Source: Owenweeksia hongkongensis DSM 17368
GTDB taxonomy: Bacteria > Bacteroidota > Bacteroidia > Flavobacteriales > Schleiferiaceae
DNA length: 64,000 nucleotides
Assembly: GCF_000236705.1 (NCBI RefSeq)
Contig: NC_016599.1
Location: 3,472,001-3,536,000, forward strand
Reading direction: 5' to 3'
In this document: piece after piece, positions 1 to 9,000 of the stretch
How the letters are laid out: every line of letters begins with the position of its first letter
How positions within the stretch are numbered: the first letter of the stretch is position 1
Translations under genes and position numbers: made by a program
Notes under the pieces: generated by a model
Told to the model about the DNA's origin: nothing
The model's database searches: none
What the model saw: only the letters and a program-made list of their open reading frames with translations

Positions 1-1773
1 ACGATCTGCCTTGCTGTTAGTTTCAGGATTTTGGCTGTCAAACTGGAAATGCTCCATATTGTCTATGGAAATATCCACATGCTGAGTGGTGTAAAACCAA
101 CCTCTAAAAAACCAATCTAAATCAGTGGCTGATGCATCTTCCATAGTGCGGAAAAAGTCAGCAGGAGTGGGGTGTTTAAACATCCATCTTCTAGAGTATT
201 CTTTAAAAGCATAATCGAACTCCTCACGGCCCATCACGGTTTCCCGTAAAATGTTAAGCGCAGTAGCTGGTTTTCCATAAGCATTGTTTCCAAACTGAAG
301 GATAGACTCAGAGTTGGTCATAATGGGAACTTGCTCGGTTGGCTGGGATTTCATGTAGTCCACAATTTTGTAGGCAGGCCCTCTTCTGGATGGGTAATCC
401 TTGTCCCACTCCATTTCAGCCAAGTATTGAACAAAGGTGTTCAAACCTTCATCCATCCATGTCCATTGACGCTCATCACTATTTACAATCATAGGAAAAT
501 AGTTGTGCCCTACTTCATGAATAATTACCGAAATCATTCCATACTTAGTGGTAGCGCTATAGGTTCCATCTGCTTCAGGTCGGCCACCATTAAAGCAAAT
601 CATAGGGTATTCCATACCAATGCGGTCACTATGCACTGAAATTGCTGTTGGATAGGGGTAGTCAAAGGTATACTTGCTGTATGATTTTAAGGTGTGAGCT
701 ACCACACGGGTGGAGTATTGCTCCCAAAGTGGGTTTCCTTCTTTTGGATAGTAGCTCATCGCCATTACGGTACGGTCGCCAAACTTTACGCCCATAGCGT
801 CCCAAATAAATTTACGAGAAGAAGCAAATGCGAAGTCACGCACATTCTCAGCTTTAAAGTGCCATGTCTTGGTATCCTTGGCTTTTCCTTTTTCAGCTTT
901 TTTAGCTTCACTTTCTGTAATAATCATCACTGGCTTGTCCAATGATTTTCTCGCCTCTTTCAATCTGTTTTGTTGTTCTTTGGTAAGTACTTCTTCAGCA
1001 TTTTGAAGTGTACCGGTAGAACCCACCACGTGGTCAGAAGGCACCGTGATTTTTACATCATAGTTTCCAAAAACCAAGGCAAACTCGCCACGTCCTAAAA
1101 ACTGTTTGTTTTGCCAACCTTCTACATCATTGTATACAGCCATGCGCGGGAAAAACTGAGCGATGGTATATAGGTAGTTATCTTCTTCTTCAAAATACTC
1201 CAGCCCACTGCGGCCTCCATATTTTGCGCGCTCCTGAATATTGTACCACCACTTCATTCCAAAAGTGAACGATTCACCCTTATTTAGTGCTTTCGGTAAG
1301 TTGATGCGCATCATGGTGTTGTTGATGTAAAAAGGAAGCTTCTTACCATTTTCGTCTACAATGTGCTCAATTTTTAATCCACCATCAAAATCGTAAAATA
1401 AGTACTCAAGACTTTTGTAGCTCATCTTGTCAGAGATGGAGCCTTTTTTTATTTGTTGAGTTTCAGAATTTTTTGCTCGTACATTTTGGTCGAGCTGTAC
1501 CCAAATATAATTTAGAGGATCAGGTGAGTTGTTGGTGTAAACCACGGTGCCTTCCCCACTTATGCGCTGCTTATTATCGTCAAGCGTAATCTCCATAGTG
1601 TAGTCAGCTTGCTGCTGATAGTACCATGGGCCTGGGGCCCCGGAGCCGGTGCGGTAAACGTTGGGAGTAGGAAGTTCTTCTTTAAGCTGCTTGAATTTGC
1701 TTTCGTTGGTATACTGTGCAAAACCTGCGTTTGTAATAAACAAAGCTAAAGCGCCCAATAACAATCTTTTCAT
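1..1773 (-). CDS. M1 family metallopeptidase (aminopeptidase-like), C-terminus cut by window edge
   Basis: Reading the minus strand from the ATG at 1773 gives an uninterrupted frame to base 1, about 591 codons, so only the C-terminal part is missing. It opens with a Sec signal peptide (MKRLLLGALALFITNAGFAQ). Near residue 416 is the M1 zinc motif HEVGHNYFP (HExxH), and about 30 residues earlier a GMEYPM segment takes the place of the GAMEN substrate-binding motif, a variant often seen in secreted Bacteroidota M1 enzymes. The downstream glutamate that completes zinc binding falls in ...WMDEGLNTF. The family cleaves N-terminal residues from peptides; with this signal peptide it should act in the periplasm or be exported. 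It is last in a minus-strand group after the DUF6702 and HupE-like genes, 58 bp from the latter. Function is inferred from motifs; substrate unknown. Confidence 0.9.
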   Translation of the reverse strand, partial: MKRLLLGALALFITNAGFAQYTNESKFKQLKEELPTPNVYRTGSGAPGPWYYQQQADYTMEITLDDNKQRISGEGTVVYTNNSPDPLNYIWVQLDQNVRAKNSETQQIKKGSISDKMSYKSLEYLFYDFDGGLKIEHIVDENGKKLPFYINNTMMRINLPKALNKGESFTFGMKWWYNIQERAKYGGRSGLEYFEEEDNYLYTIAQFFPRMAVYNDVEGWQNKQFLGRGEFALVFGNYDVKITVPSDHVVGSTGTLQNAEEVLTKEQQNRLKEARKSLDKPVMIITESEAKKAEKGKAKDTKTWHFKAENVRDFAFASSRKFIWDAMGVKFGDRTVMAMSYYPKEGNPLWEQYSTRVVAHTLKSYSKYTFDYPYPTAISVHSDRIGMEYPMICFNGGRPEADGTYSATTKYGMISVIIHEVGHNYFPMIVNSDERQWTWMDEGLNTFVQYLAEMEWDKDYPSRRGPAYKIVDYMKSQPTEQVPIMTNSESILQFGNNAYGKPATALNILRETVMGREEFDYAFKEYSRRWMFKHPTPADFFRTMEDASATDLDWFFRGWFYTTQHVDISIDNMEHFQFDSQNPETNSKADR

Positions 1774-1831
1774 GTACCTGATTTTTTGCGAAGGGCGAAT
1801 ATAAGGTTTCAGGGTAACCTTTGAAAATAGG

Positions 1832-2407
1832 CTAGAAGGGCCAATTTTCGAGAATCATTACCAAGGATAAACCAAAGCCTGCACCGGAGAAAAAGAGGTT
1901 CCAGGACTGATGCTTTACATGAATGATTTGCTGAAAAATAATGGTGATAATTAAAAAAAGAAAAACAACAAGAAGCTGCCCCAACTCTACACCGAGGTTA
2001 AAAGGAAGAAGAGCCGACCAATAGCTGCTTTCACCTAGGGTAAGCATACCATAGTAATTGGCAAAGCCCAGGCCGTGAATGAGGCCAAAAATCCCGGCTA
2101 ACCAATACTTTGTTTTTGAGCTTTGATCTTGCCCAGCAGCAGTGAGATTAAAAAGTGCGGTTACCAGAATGGTAACGGGAATAAGGAATTCAATCAGTTT
2201 CATATCAAACTTCACCAAATCCAGTGTAGAAAGTGTGAGTGTAATACTGTGGCCAATGGTGAAGAAGGTGATGGCCAAGACTACTTTAAGCCAATTTTTA
2301 GGCTGGTAAACAGCCATCAAAACAAGAATGAAAAGAACATGATCAAGAGCTGCAATATTTACAATGTGCTCGTAACCAAGTTGAAGATAAGTGCCAAATG
2401 AACCCAT
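1832..2407 (-). CDS. HupE/UreJ family integral membrane protein
   Basis: A 191-aa hydrophobic protein with about six predicted membrane segments. The HupE/UreJ signature appears as LDHVLFILVL near the N-terminus and GLIHGLGFA in the middle, both with the conserved His residues expected to bind a metal. The family is associated with nickel or cobalt transport next to hydrogenase and urease genes, but neither enzyme is nearby, and Bacteroidota carry this version beside DUF6702 and M1 peptidase genes, as here. The specific cargo is therefore unknown. I chose the ATG at 2407 (MGSFGTYLQ); the frame runs seven codons further upstream but would need a TTG. It lies 38 bp after the DUF6702 gene and is probably co-transcribed with it. 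Confidence 0.82.
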   Translation of the reverse strand: MGSFGTYLQLGYEHIVNIAALDHVLFILVLMAVYQPKNWLKVVLAITFFTIGHSITLTLSTLDLVKFDMKLIEFLIPVTILVTALFNLTAAGQDQSSKTKYWLAGIFGLIHGLGFANYYGMLTLGESSYWSALLPFNLGVELGQLLVVFLFLIITIIFQQIIHVKHQSWNLFFSGAGFGLSLVMILENWPF

Positions 2408-2445
2408 AAGCCTGTTTTCGATAAACAAAAAACCAGATGAAAACT

Positions 2446-2931
2446 TTAAAACTGAACTAACTCAGTTTCCTGACCTTTCTTCAAAAAGGCAGATTCTAGC
2501 TCTCCATCAAGCTTGATATTTACAATGTTTGATTGATCATCAAACGTATCAAAAAATACGGTATTTCTTACAAGTAGTTCTTTTGCTACAGGAAAGGAGT
2601 GTATCTCAAGGTAGATGAAGGTAATGCCGTTTTCAATTTCCTTTCCCACGAAAGTGGGAGAAACCGACTTCTTACCAGATTGTATTGAGAAATTGTCAAT
2701 TACATAATTGTAAATCAGTGAATCGGCCTCAGGCAATTCACTAGTTGAGTTGAGGTTTAGTATCACCTCATGCTTGTTTTTTATCGTCAATTCCAAGTCA
2801 TCAGTAAATAGCTTCATGGCTATTTCCATGGATTGGGTTTTGGGATTATACTCAGCATTGGTGATACTTGTATGGAAGTCGTGTTTTACCGTGGTGGTAA
2901 GACATATTAAAATGGCGATAATAGTATTCAA
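2446..2931 (-). CDS. DUF6702 family protein
   Basis: Small secreted or membrane-anchored protein of about 160 residues. The conserved DUF6702 core is visible: HDFHTSITNAEYNPKTQSM, then MKLFTDDLE and a C-terminal beta-rich region. The N-terminus is hydrophobic (IIAILICLTTT) and looks like a short signal peptide. No ATG lies ahead of the conserved core; candidate starts are TTG codons at 2952, 2940 and 2931. The longest start overlaps a TACCTTTG promoter-like box (2950-2957), so I prefer the TTG at 2931. Biochemical role unknown. Position ahead of HupE-like and M1 peptidase genes is a recurrent Flavobacteriia arrangement (recalled, not checked), which suggests a shared envelope function. Confidence 0.7.
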   Translation of the reverse strand: MNTIIAILICLTTTVKHDFHTSITNAEYNPKTQSMEIAMKLFTDDLELTIKNKHEVILNLNSTSELPEADSLIYNYVIDNFSIQSGKKSVSPTFVGKEIENGITFIYLEIHSFPVAKELLVRNTVFFDTFDDQSNIVNIKLDGELESAFLKKGQETELVQF

Positions 2932-2949
2932 TGTATACAAATGTTTGTG

Positions 2950-2957
2950 CAAAGGTA
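2950..2957 (-). promoter_or_regulatory. Candidate -7 box (TACCTTTG) of the DUF6702 operon
   Basis: Minus-strand TACCTTTG fits the Bacteroidota -7 consensus TAnnTTTG. No clear -33 TTG lies about 20 bp upstream. It argues for a start codon downstream of 2944. Confidence 0.4.
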
Positions 2958-3024
2958 GCGAGGCTGTCTTTGACTTTTGAACGCAACATGAGGTAATGCA
3001 TATCTGACTAACTCAGGCTGCTAT

Positions 3025-4026
3025 TTAAAGCACCTCTTTGATTATTTTAATTTTTTCTAATAGTTGTTCAAACTCTCGGTAGTTCAAGGTTTGTTGGCCA
3101 TCACTAAAGGCTATTTCAGGTTGCTCATGTATTTCAAGAAGCAGGCCGTCTGCTCCAGCTACAGTGGCCGCCAAAGCCATAGGTTCCATATGTTGTCTAA
3201 GTCCTATTCCGTGGGAAGGGTCCACAATTACGGGTAAGTGACTTTTTTCTTTCAGGATAGGAACGGCATTGAGGTCTAGCGTATTTCTATAGGCTCTCTC
3301 ATATGTGCGGATACCCCTTTCGCAAAGCATTAACTTTTCGTTTCCTCCACTAAAAATGTATTCAGCCGAGTAGAGTAATTCATCAATGCTGCCGCTAATT
3401 CCTCGTTTTATTAATACAGGTTTGTCAATCCCGCCAAGCGCATCTAGCAGGTTAAAGTTTTGCGAGTTTCTTGACCCCACCTGAAAAATGTCTACATAAT
3501 CATGCATTTCTTCCACTTGACTCACTTGCATTACCTCGGTTATGATTTTTATCCCTTCCGCCTTACATAATTGGGAAAATAACTTTAGGCCATCCATGCC
3601 CATTCCGCGAAAGCTGTATGGTGACGAACGAGGTTTGTAAACTCCACCTCGCATTATTCGCACGCCACTTTTAACCAATTGTTTTACTGTACTTCTGATT
3701 TGTTCTTCACCTTCAATGCTGCACGGTCCAGCCATTATAGCAAAGTTTTTGTCACCAACTTTCACCCCATCACCAAGGTCAATTTGTGTCCTTTCAGTTT
3801 TCCACTTTCTAGAAACTAGTTTTACAATTTCATTTACTCGATGAATGTCCTTTACTCCGGATAAATGTCCTATACTCCTGATGTCAAATTCATCTTTTCC
3901 AATACATACAAGGTAGTTTCCCATTTGAGTGGAAACCTGATTTACGCTGTATTTTACATTAGTGATTTCTCTTTTCAGGAGGTCAAGGTTTTGAGGGGAA
4001 ATGGTATTTTCTAATTGGATAATCAT
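3025..4026 (-). CDS. aroF: 3-deoxy-7-phosphoheptulonate (DAHP) synthase, type I-beta
   Basis: DAHP synthase condenses phosphoenolpyruvate with erythrose 4-phosphate, the first step of the shikimate pathway. The 333-aa protein has an N-terminal ferredoxin-like regulatory domain (about residues 1-85, including NYLVCIGKDEFD) and a catalytic TIM barrel. The barrel shows MAGPCSIEGEEQI, MRGGVYKPRSSPYSFRG, TEVMQ, a metal-site Cys in LCERGI, and DPSHGIG. The N-terminal domain is the allosteric module of the Thermotoga-type I-beta enzymes. The frame is open upstream into trpA, but the ATG at 4026 overlaps the trpA stop by 4 bp (ATGA), typical translational coupling, and matches the family N-terminus. 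As last gene of the trp operon, its expression should follow the upstream attenuator. Confidence 0.92.
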   Translation of the reverse strand: MIIQLENTISPQNLDLLKREITNVKYSVNQVSTQMGNYLVCIGKDEFDIRSIGHLSGVKDIHRVNEIVKLVSRKWKTERTQIDLGDGVKVGDKNFAIMAGPCSIEGEEQIRSTVKQLVKSGVRIMRGGVYKPRSSPYSFRGMGMDGLKLFSQLCKAEGIKIITEVMQVSQVEEMHDYVDIFQVGSRNSQNFNLLDALGGIDKPVLIKRGISGSIDELLYSAEYIFSGGNEKLMLCERGIRTYERAYRNTLDLNAVPILKEKSHLPVIVDPSHGIGLRQHMEPMALAATVAGADGLLLEIHEQPEIAFSDGQQTLNYREFEQLLEKIKIIKEVL

Positions 4027-4814
4027 GATGGAGATTGTTTTATTTTTTGAACAAAATTCAGAATGCTGCCATTTGCAACACCATTTGTTTGGAGGTGTGA
4101 AATAAATGCCGAACCGATAATAGCACCACGGCAATGTTTGCAAGCATTCTGATAGCTGTTGTGGTCTTTTATATTAAAGCCAGTGAGCACTGGGTTTTTC
4201 AAGTTCAAGTTTTGAAGCTTGTCCAGGTAATCTTTAAAATTTCCCACAGACTTATTAGACCCAGTAGTACTTGCTGAAGAAACCGCGTAAATAAAACCGC
4301 TACTGGCTCGGTCAATTTTTGCAATGCGTGCATCCGAGCTTTGCGGTGTTACTAAACCTATAAAATTCAAATTGGAAGCTTCAAATTGCTTTTTATAGTC
4401 GCGCTCATAAATCTCCACAGGAAGGTCAGGAAGTATGAGTCCGCTCACACCAACCTCCGCACAACGTTGGATAAACTTAGTTATACCAAATTGTAAAACT
4501 GGATTTAGATAGCCCATAAGAACTATTGGGGCTTCTATCGTTACGTGTTCTAATTGCTCAAAGAGTTTGGCCAATGTCATTCCATTATTGAGCGCAAGTG
4601 TACTTGAGTTTTGAATTACAGGGCCGTCAGCCAATGGGTCGCTGTAGGGTATTCCTATTTCAATAATATCTACTCCGGCAGCTTCAAGTCCGTTTAGGAT
4701 TTTGGGCGTGTCATTTAGCTTAGGGAAACCTGCGGTAAAGTATATAGTTAGAATATCTTTCTGCTTTTGCTCAAACAGAGTTTGGACCTTGTTTTTTGAT
4801 TTCAGTGTGTTCAT
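4023..4814 (-). CDS. trpA: Tryptophan synthase alpha chain
   Basis: TrpA cleaves indole-3-glycerol phosphate to indole and glyceraldehyde 3-phosphate and passes indole to TrpB. The 263-aa length is normal. The catalytic glutamate lies in [21 protein letters not shown], which also carries the conserved Asp (PLADGP), and the phosphate-binding glycines follow in the C-terminal half (GAIIGSAF). The segment [10 protein letters not shown] replaces the VSRAGVTG loop of enterobacteria, a usual Bacteroidota variant. It overlaps the fused trpFB stop codon by 4 bp and the aroF start by 4 bp, so it should be translationally coupled on both sides. Confidence 0.96.
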   Translation of the reverse strand: MNTLKSKNKVQTLFEQKQKDILTIYFTAGFPKLNDTPKILNGLEAAGVDIIEIGIPYSDPLADGPVIQNSSTLALNNGMTLAKLFEQLEHVTIEAPIVLMGYLNPVLQFGITKFIQRCAEVGVSGLILPDLPVEIYERDYKKQFEASNLNFIGLVTPQSSDARIAKIDRASSGFIYAVSSASTTGSNKSVGNFKDYLDKLQNLNLKNPVLTGFNIKDHNSYQNACKHCRGAIIGSAFISHLQTNGVANGSILNFVQKIKQSPS

Positions 4815-6631
4815 TTTTCAAAATATTGTAGGTAAGTGTTAAGGTCTTTATCACCTCTTCCACTTAGGTTAACCACTACTTTTTCATGCGGCTGTGGCTT
4901 TAGGTATTTCAAATATGCCAGTGCGTGTGCAGATTCTAGAGCAGGGATAATTCCTTCTAATTTGCATAATAAGTATCCAGCCTCCAGTGCTTCCTCATCC
5001 GTAATTGAGACGTATTTCACACGGTTTGTTTCATGTAAATGAGAATGAATAGGACCGATGCCCGGGTAGTCAAGGCCTGCGGAAATGCTGTGTGGCTCTA
5101 TAATTTGTCCATCTTCGGTTTGCATTAAAATGGTTTTACTGGCGTGAATAACCCCCGAACTTCCTACGGCTAATGTGGCTGCAGTTTTGTTAGTGTTTAC
5201 ACCATGACCAGCCGCCTCTATACCATACAGCTGCACGTTTTTATTTTTTAGAAAATGGTAAAAGGCACCAATGGCATTGCTTCCCCCGCCTACACAGGCA
5301 AGCACATAATCAGGCAAGCCATTCATTTGGTGCTTTATTTCTTCGCTAATTACTGCCTGAAACCGGGTAACCATATCCGGATAAGGATGTGGGCCTACCA
5401 CCGACCCTAGTATGTAGTGTGTGTCTTCGGGGTTATTTATCCAGTCGCGGATAGCTTCATTTGTAGCATCTTTCAACGTTTTGCTTCCACTGTGTACAGC
5501 ACGTACTTCTGCGCCAAGCATGCGCATACGGCTCACATTGGGAGCTTGCCGCTGAATATCAAGTGCGCCCATATATACAATGCAGGGCAAGTTCATTAGG
5601 GCAGCTGCCGTGGCAGTCGCTACACCATGTTGTCCCGCACCGGTTTCAGCAATGATTCTTGTTTTGCCAAGTTTTTTAGCAAGTAAAATTTGCCCTATGG
5701 TGTTATTTATTTTGTGCGCTCCTGTGTGGCAAAGGTCCTCACGCTTTAGGTAAATCTGAGTATTAAAATGCTCACTGAGTCTTTTGGCGAAATAAAGAGG
5801 AGTAGGCCGCCCTACATAGTCCTTTAAAAGTTGATTTTGCTGTTCCTTAAAACTCGGGTCTTCCAGTATTCTCAGGTAGTTATTTCGAAGTTCCTCCACA
5901 TTTGGATAAAGCAACTCAGGGATAAATGCTCCACCGTAGTTTCCATAAAAACCATCAGCATCAGGAGTGGTTTGGGAGTTTGCGGAAGCATAATGTGTAT
6001 TCATTTGCTTCATAAAGTCTTTTAATTTAGAGATGTCTTTTTCACCGGGCTTGGTTTCAAATTGGCTATTTACGTCTATGCCAAATGGAGGCTGACTTAG
6101 GTTGAGTTTGGATATCTTTTCCAAATCTGTAGGGCCTATTCCGCCACTCAAAAAGTAGGGCTTAGAATAAGGGTTGTTGTTGAGTATTTCCCACTTGAAC
6201 TTTTGTCCGGAACCTCCATGTTTACTTGTCTTAGTATCAAATAGGAAATAATCGCATACACTCAGGTAATCTTCCAAAATGGTAAAGTCAAAATCATTGT
6301 GCACACCAAAAGCCTTGATTACTACAAGTCCTTGATTCTTTAGGGTTTCACAGTCGCTTGGTGTTTCATCTCCGTGTAGTTGCACCGCTCTTAGCTTATA
6401 GCGGTTTACAATTTCCATAATGGTGGAAGAGGATTCATTGACAAAAACACCAACAGAACAAATTTCACTCGAAAGATTGTGTAGTATTTGAGGGTCCAGA
6501 TTTTCCGCATATCTGGGAGATTTTGGATAAAAAATAAACCCGGCAAAATCCGGTTGTAAATCAACCACCTCCATGATGTTTGTGGGATTTTTTAATCCAC
6601 AGACTTTTAATTTGAGCTTGGATGAATTCAT
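4811..6631 (-). CDS. trpFB: Fused phosphoribosylanthranilate isomerase / tryptophan synthase beta chain (TrpF-TrpB)
   Basis: One uninterrupted 606-aa frame carries two enzymes. Residues 1 to about 210 are TrpF: the catalytic Cys is in LKVCGLKNP, the phosphate loops in FLSGGIGP, and the catalytic Asp in FGIDVNS. After a short linker near residues 210-224, TrpB begins at [17 protein letters not shown] and runs to the end. The PLP lysine is about K307 in HTGAHKINN, and the PLP phosphate loop is in [10 protein letters not shown]. No stop or frame change lies between the parts, so this is a true fusion or a gene pair whose TrpF stop was lost. An internal ATG (about 6004, MNTHYAS) could still start a separate TrpB. 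It overlaps trpC and trpA by 4 bp each. Confidence 0.93.
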   Translation of the reverse strand: MNSSKLKLKVCGLKNPTNIMEVVDLQPDFAGFIFYPKSPRYAENLDPQILHNLSSEICSVGVFVNESSSTIMEIVNRYKLRAVQLHGDETPSDCETLKNQGLVVIKAFGVHNDFDFTILEDYLSVCDYFLFDTKTSKHGGSGQKFKWEILNNNPYSKPYFLSGGIGPTDLEKISKLNLSQPPFGIDVNSQFETKPGEKDISKLKDFMKQMNTHYASANSQTTPDADGFYGNYGGAFIPELLYPNVEELRNNYLRILEDPSFKEQQNQLLKDYVGRPTPLYFAKRLSEHFNTQIYLKREDLCHTGAHKINNTIGQILLAKKLGKTRIIAETGAGQHGVATATAAALMNLPCIVYMGALDIQRQAPNVSRMRMLGAEVRAVHSGSKTLKDATNEAIRDWINNPEDTHYILGSVVGPHPYPDMVTRFQAVISEEIKHQMNGLPDYVLACVGGGSNAIGAFYHFLKNKNVQLYGIEAAGHGVNTNKTAATLAVGSSGVIHASKTILMQTEDGQIIEPHSISAGLDYPGIGPIHSHLHETNRVKYVSITDEEALEAGYLLCKLEGIIPALESAHALAYLKYLKPQPHEKVVVNLSGRGDKDLNTYLQYFEK

Positions 6632-7440
6632 ATCACGGATTTTGAGTGAGCATTGGTAGATAGTTGGCGGATAAACTCAGAGCACGCTTTTGCAGGGTTG
6701 GCTTCTTGCATAAATCTTTCCCCCATCAAAAAACCACTATATCCATGTTGTTTAAGTAGCTCTACATCTTTCGGGGTTTTTAGTCCGCTTTCGCTGATTT
6801 TTAAAAAACTATCAGGAATTATTTCTGCCAAATTAAGAGAGGTTTCTAAGCGGGTTTCAAATGTTCTAAGGTCTCGGTTGTTTACCCCCACAAGCTGTAC
6901 ATATTCATTAAGGTAGCTCTCAATTTCATTGCGGTTATGGACTTCCAATAGCACTTCCATATTTAGGTCATTAGCATACTTAGCCAATGTTCTACATTGC
7001 TCGGGAGTAAGAGCTGCGGCAATTAGCAAAATGGCATCGGCACCTATGCTTTTGGCTTCGGTAATTTGATATTTATCAATGATGAAATCTTTCCTTAGAA
7101 TGGGGCAGTAGTTGAATTTTCGAGCCGTGGTAAGGTCGGCATTGCTACCACCAAAAAACTCATTATCGGTGAGCACCGAAAGGGCAGAGGCACCGGATTG
7201 CATATAACCAATGCTCGTTTGTTCTACATCTACATACAAATTTATAGCCCCCTTGCTAGGTGACTTTCTTTTGATTTCAGCAATAATACCATGACCTTCA
7301 GGTCGCTTTAGATATAAAACTAAGGAGAGAGGAGTAGTTTGGAAATAGGGGCTTCTTTGCAGAAGGGTGGTAGGATATAGCGAAACTCGCTCCGCCACCT
7401 CTTTCTTTTTGTGGTTTATTATTCTTTCTAAAATATTCAT
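6628..7440 (-). CDS. trpC: Indole-3-glycerol phosphate synthase
   Basis: Ring-closing decarboxylase that converts carboxyphenylaminodeoxyribulose phosphate to indole-3-glycerol phosphate. The 270-aa single-domain protein has the catalytic-lysine motif [13 protein letters not shown], a second lysine in LRKDFIID, and the active-site loops [14 protein letters not shown] and ISESGL in barrel order. Length is normal for a stand-alone TrpC; the TrpF domain to which TrpC is fused in enterobacteria is instead joined to TrpB in the next gene. Starts 4 bp after trpD and overlaps the trpFB start by 4 bp. Confidence 0.95.
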   Translation of the reverse strand: MNILERIINHKKKEVAERVSLYPTTLLQRSPYFQTTPLSLVLYLKRPEGHGIIAEIKRKSPSKGAINLYVDVEQTSIGYMQSGASALSVLTDNEFFGGSNADLTTARKFNYCPILRKDFIIDKYQITEAKSIGADAILLIAAALTPEQCRTLAKYANDLNMEVLLEVHNRNEIESYLNEYVQLVGVNNRDLRTFETRLETSLNLAEIIPDSFLKISESGLKTPKDVELLKQHGYSGFLMGERFMQEANPAKACSEFIRQLSTNAHSKSVI

Positions 7441-7444
7441 CCTA

Positions 7445-8440
7445 TTATTTTTTAGACGTTTCTATTAATTTGTTGAGGCATCTTAATGCGGCTCCATCGC
7501 TAAGTGATTTTTGGGCTTGCTCATAGCTGTCGCTAAAGTTGAGTGCGGTGGCTGTAGATATAGCCGTTGCTGCATTGGCGAGTACCACTCGGTTTTGGGC
7601 GCTCGTACCTTTTCCATTTAAAATTTTTATGAATAAATCAGCCGCATCTTTTACAGTGTTGCCACCATAAAGCTCCTCAGGGCGTACCGGCTCAAGTCCT
7701 ATTTCGGAGGGTGAAAGTACCCGGTCACCATTATTGGAAATATGCTTGAAGGGGCTCGTTAGAGAAATTTCATCATAGCCATCCAACGCGTGAATAATGG
7801 AGTACTGCTTGGGTGTTTGCTGATATAGGTATTGATATAGGCGAGCTAGTTCCAGTGAAAACACCCCTACAATTTGCTTGTTGGGTCTGGATGGATTTAC
7901 CATTGGCCCCAGCATATTAAAGAAGGTTTTTACTTTCAGCTCTTTTCTAATGGGGGCAACCAATTTCATGGCTGGGTGAAATAACGGGGCATGCAAAAAG
8001 CAGATGCCACTATAGTCAAGCTCTTTTTTTAGTTGTTCTTCTGATGAAGAAAATCGATACCCCAAATGCTGTACTACATCGCTGGAACCACAGCTGGAGC
8101 TAACACTGTAGTTTCCATGTTTTGCAACGGATATTCCGGCTCCTGCTACCACAAAGCTTGCTAGCGTGCTTATGTTAAACGTGTCTTTTCCATCACCACC
8201 CGTCCCGCATAAGTCAATCGGGTCATATTCTGATAAGTCAACCGGAAGACACAGTTCAAGCAATGCATCGCGGAAACCACTTAGCTCATTTACCGTTATG
8301 CTCCTCATTTGAAATACGGTGAGAAATGATGTAGTCTGACAAGTATTTAAATCTCCTCTGCCTATTTGGAGTAACACATTTTTTGCCTCGGTGTAGCTTA
8401 GGGTGTGATGGCTAAAAAGCTTTTCAAGTACGGTTTTCAT
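7445..8440 (-). CDS. trpD: Anthranilate phosphoribosyltransferase
   Basis: Transfers phosphoribose from PRPP to anthranilate. The 331-aa protein has the PRPP loop DLCGTGGDGKDTFNIST, the anthranilate-site KHGNYSVSSSCGSSDV segment and GPMVNPSRP. It is not fused to TrpG, unlike the E. coli protein. The ATG at 8440 overlaps the trpG stop by 4 bp, and 4 bp separate its stop from trpC. Confidence 0.95.
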   Translation of the reverse strand: MKTVLEKLFSHHTLSYTEAKNVLLQIGRGDLNTCQTTSFLTVFQMRSITVNELSGFRDALLELCLPVDLSEYDPIDLCGTGGDGKDTFNISTLASFVVAGAGISVAKHGNYSVSSSCGSSDVVQHLGYRFSSSEEQLKKELDYSGICFLHAPLFHPAMKLVAPIRKELKVKTFFNMLGPMVNPSRPNKQIVGVFSLELARLYQYLYQQTPKQYSIIHALDGYDEISLTSPFKHISNNGDRVLSPSEIGLEPVRPEELYGGNTVKDAADLFIKILNGKGTSAQNRVVLANAATAISTATALNFSDSYEQAQKSLSDGAALRCLNKLIETSKK

Positions 8441-9000
8441 AGTTCTATAAAATTTTTAATGATGTGTTCTCCAAATTCACTCATGATGCTTTCGGGGTGA
8501 AATTGAACCCCTCTGATATTTAGGATCTTGTGGCGTATTGCCATTATTTCGCCTTCATCATCCGTAGTTATTATTTCAAGTTCTGGTGGCAGCGAATGTT
8601 TTTCTACAGCCCAGCTATGGTAGCGGCCCGCTTCAAATTCTGTTGGAATGCCTTCAAAAAGTTGATCAGCGATAGTTACACGCATAGTGGAAGAAACACC
8701 GTGGTATACTTTAGATAGATTAATGAGTTTCCCACCAAAACTTTCAGCTATAGCTTGATGCCCAAGGCAAATACCGAGCATCGGTTTGGTGTTCTTGTAA
8801 GTAGAAATAAGGTCTTTGAGAATGCCAGCATCTTTTGGTGTGCCAGGCCCAGGTGAAAACAAAAATTGATCATAGTTTTTGGCTTCATCCAAGCTGATTT
8901 TGTCGTTTCTGCGAACTTCAAAGTCAACATCTAATTTGCGAAGAATATGTGCCAAATTGTAGGTAAAACTGTCGTAGTTATCAAGCACTAATAGTTTCAT
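8437..9000 (-). CDS. trpG: Anthranilate synthase component II, glutamine amidotransferase
   Basis: Class I glutamine amidotransferase that supplies ammonia to TrpE. The 187 residues carry the oxyanion motif FSPGPGTP, the catalytic Cys in LGICLGHQAIAESFGG, and the His-Glu pair in VQFHPESIMSEFG. In Bacteroidota with one such subunit it may also serve PabB-type enzymes; no pab gene is in view, so that stays open. It overlaps trpE and trpD by 4 bp each. Confidence 0.95.
   Translation of the reverse strand: MKLLVLDNYDSFTYNLAHILRKLDVDFEVRRNDKISLDEAKNYDQFLFSPGPGTPKDAGILKDLISTYKNTKPMLGICLGHQAIAESFGGKLINLSKVYHGVSSTMRVTIADQLFEGIPTEFEAGRYHSWAVEKHSLPPELEIITTDDEGEIMAIRHKILNIRGVQFHPESIMSEFGEHIIKNFIEL

Noticed and set aside
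4811-6631. Sequencing artefact joining trpF and trpB
   Set aside because: Both parts are complete and in one phase with a plausible linker, so a true fusion is simpler, although a lost stop codon cannot be excluded without a second sequence.
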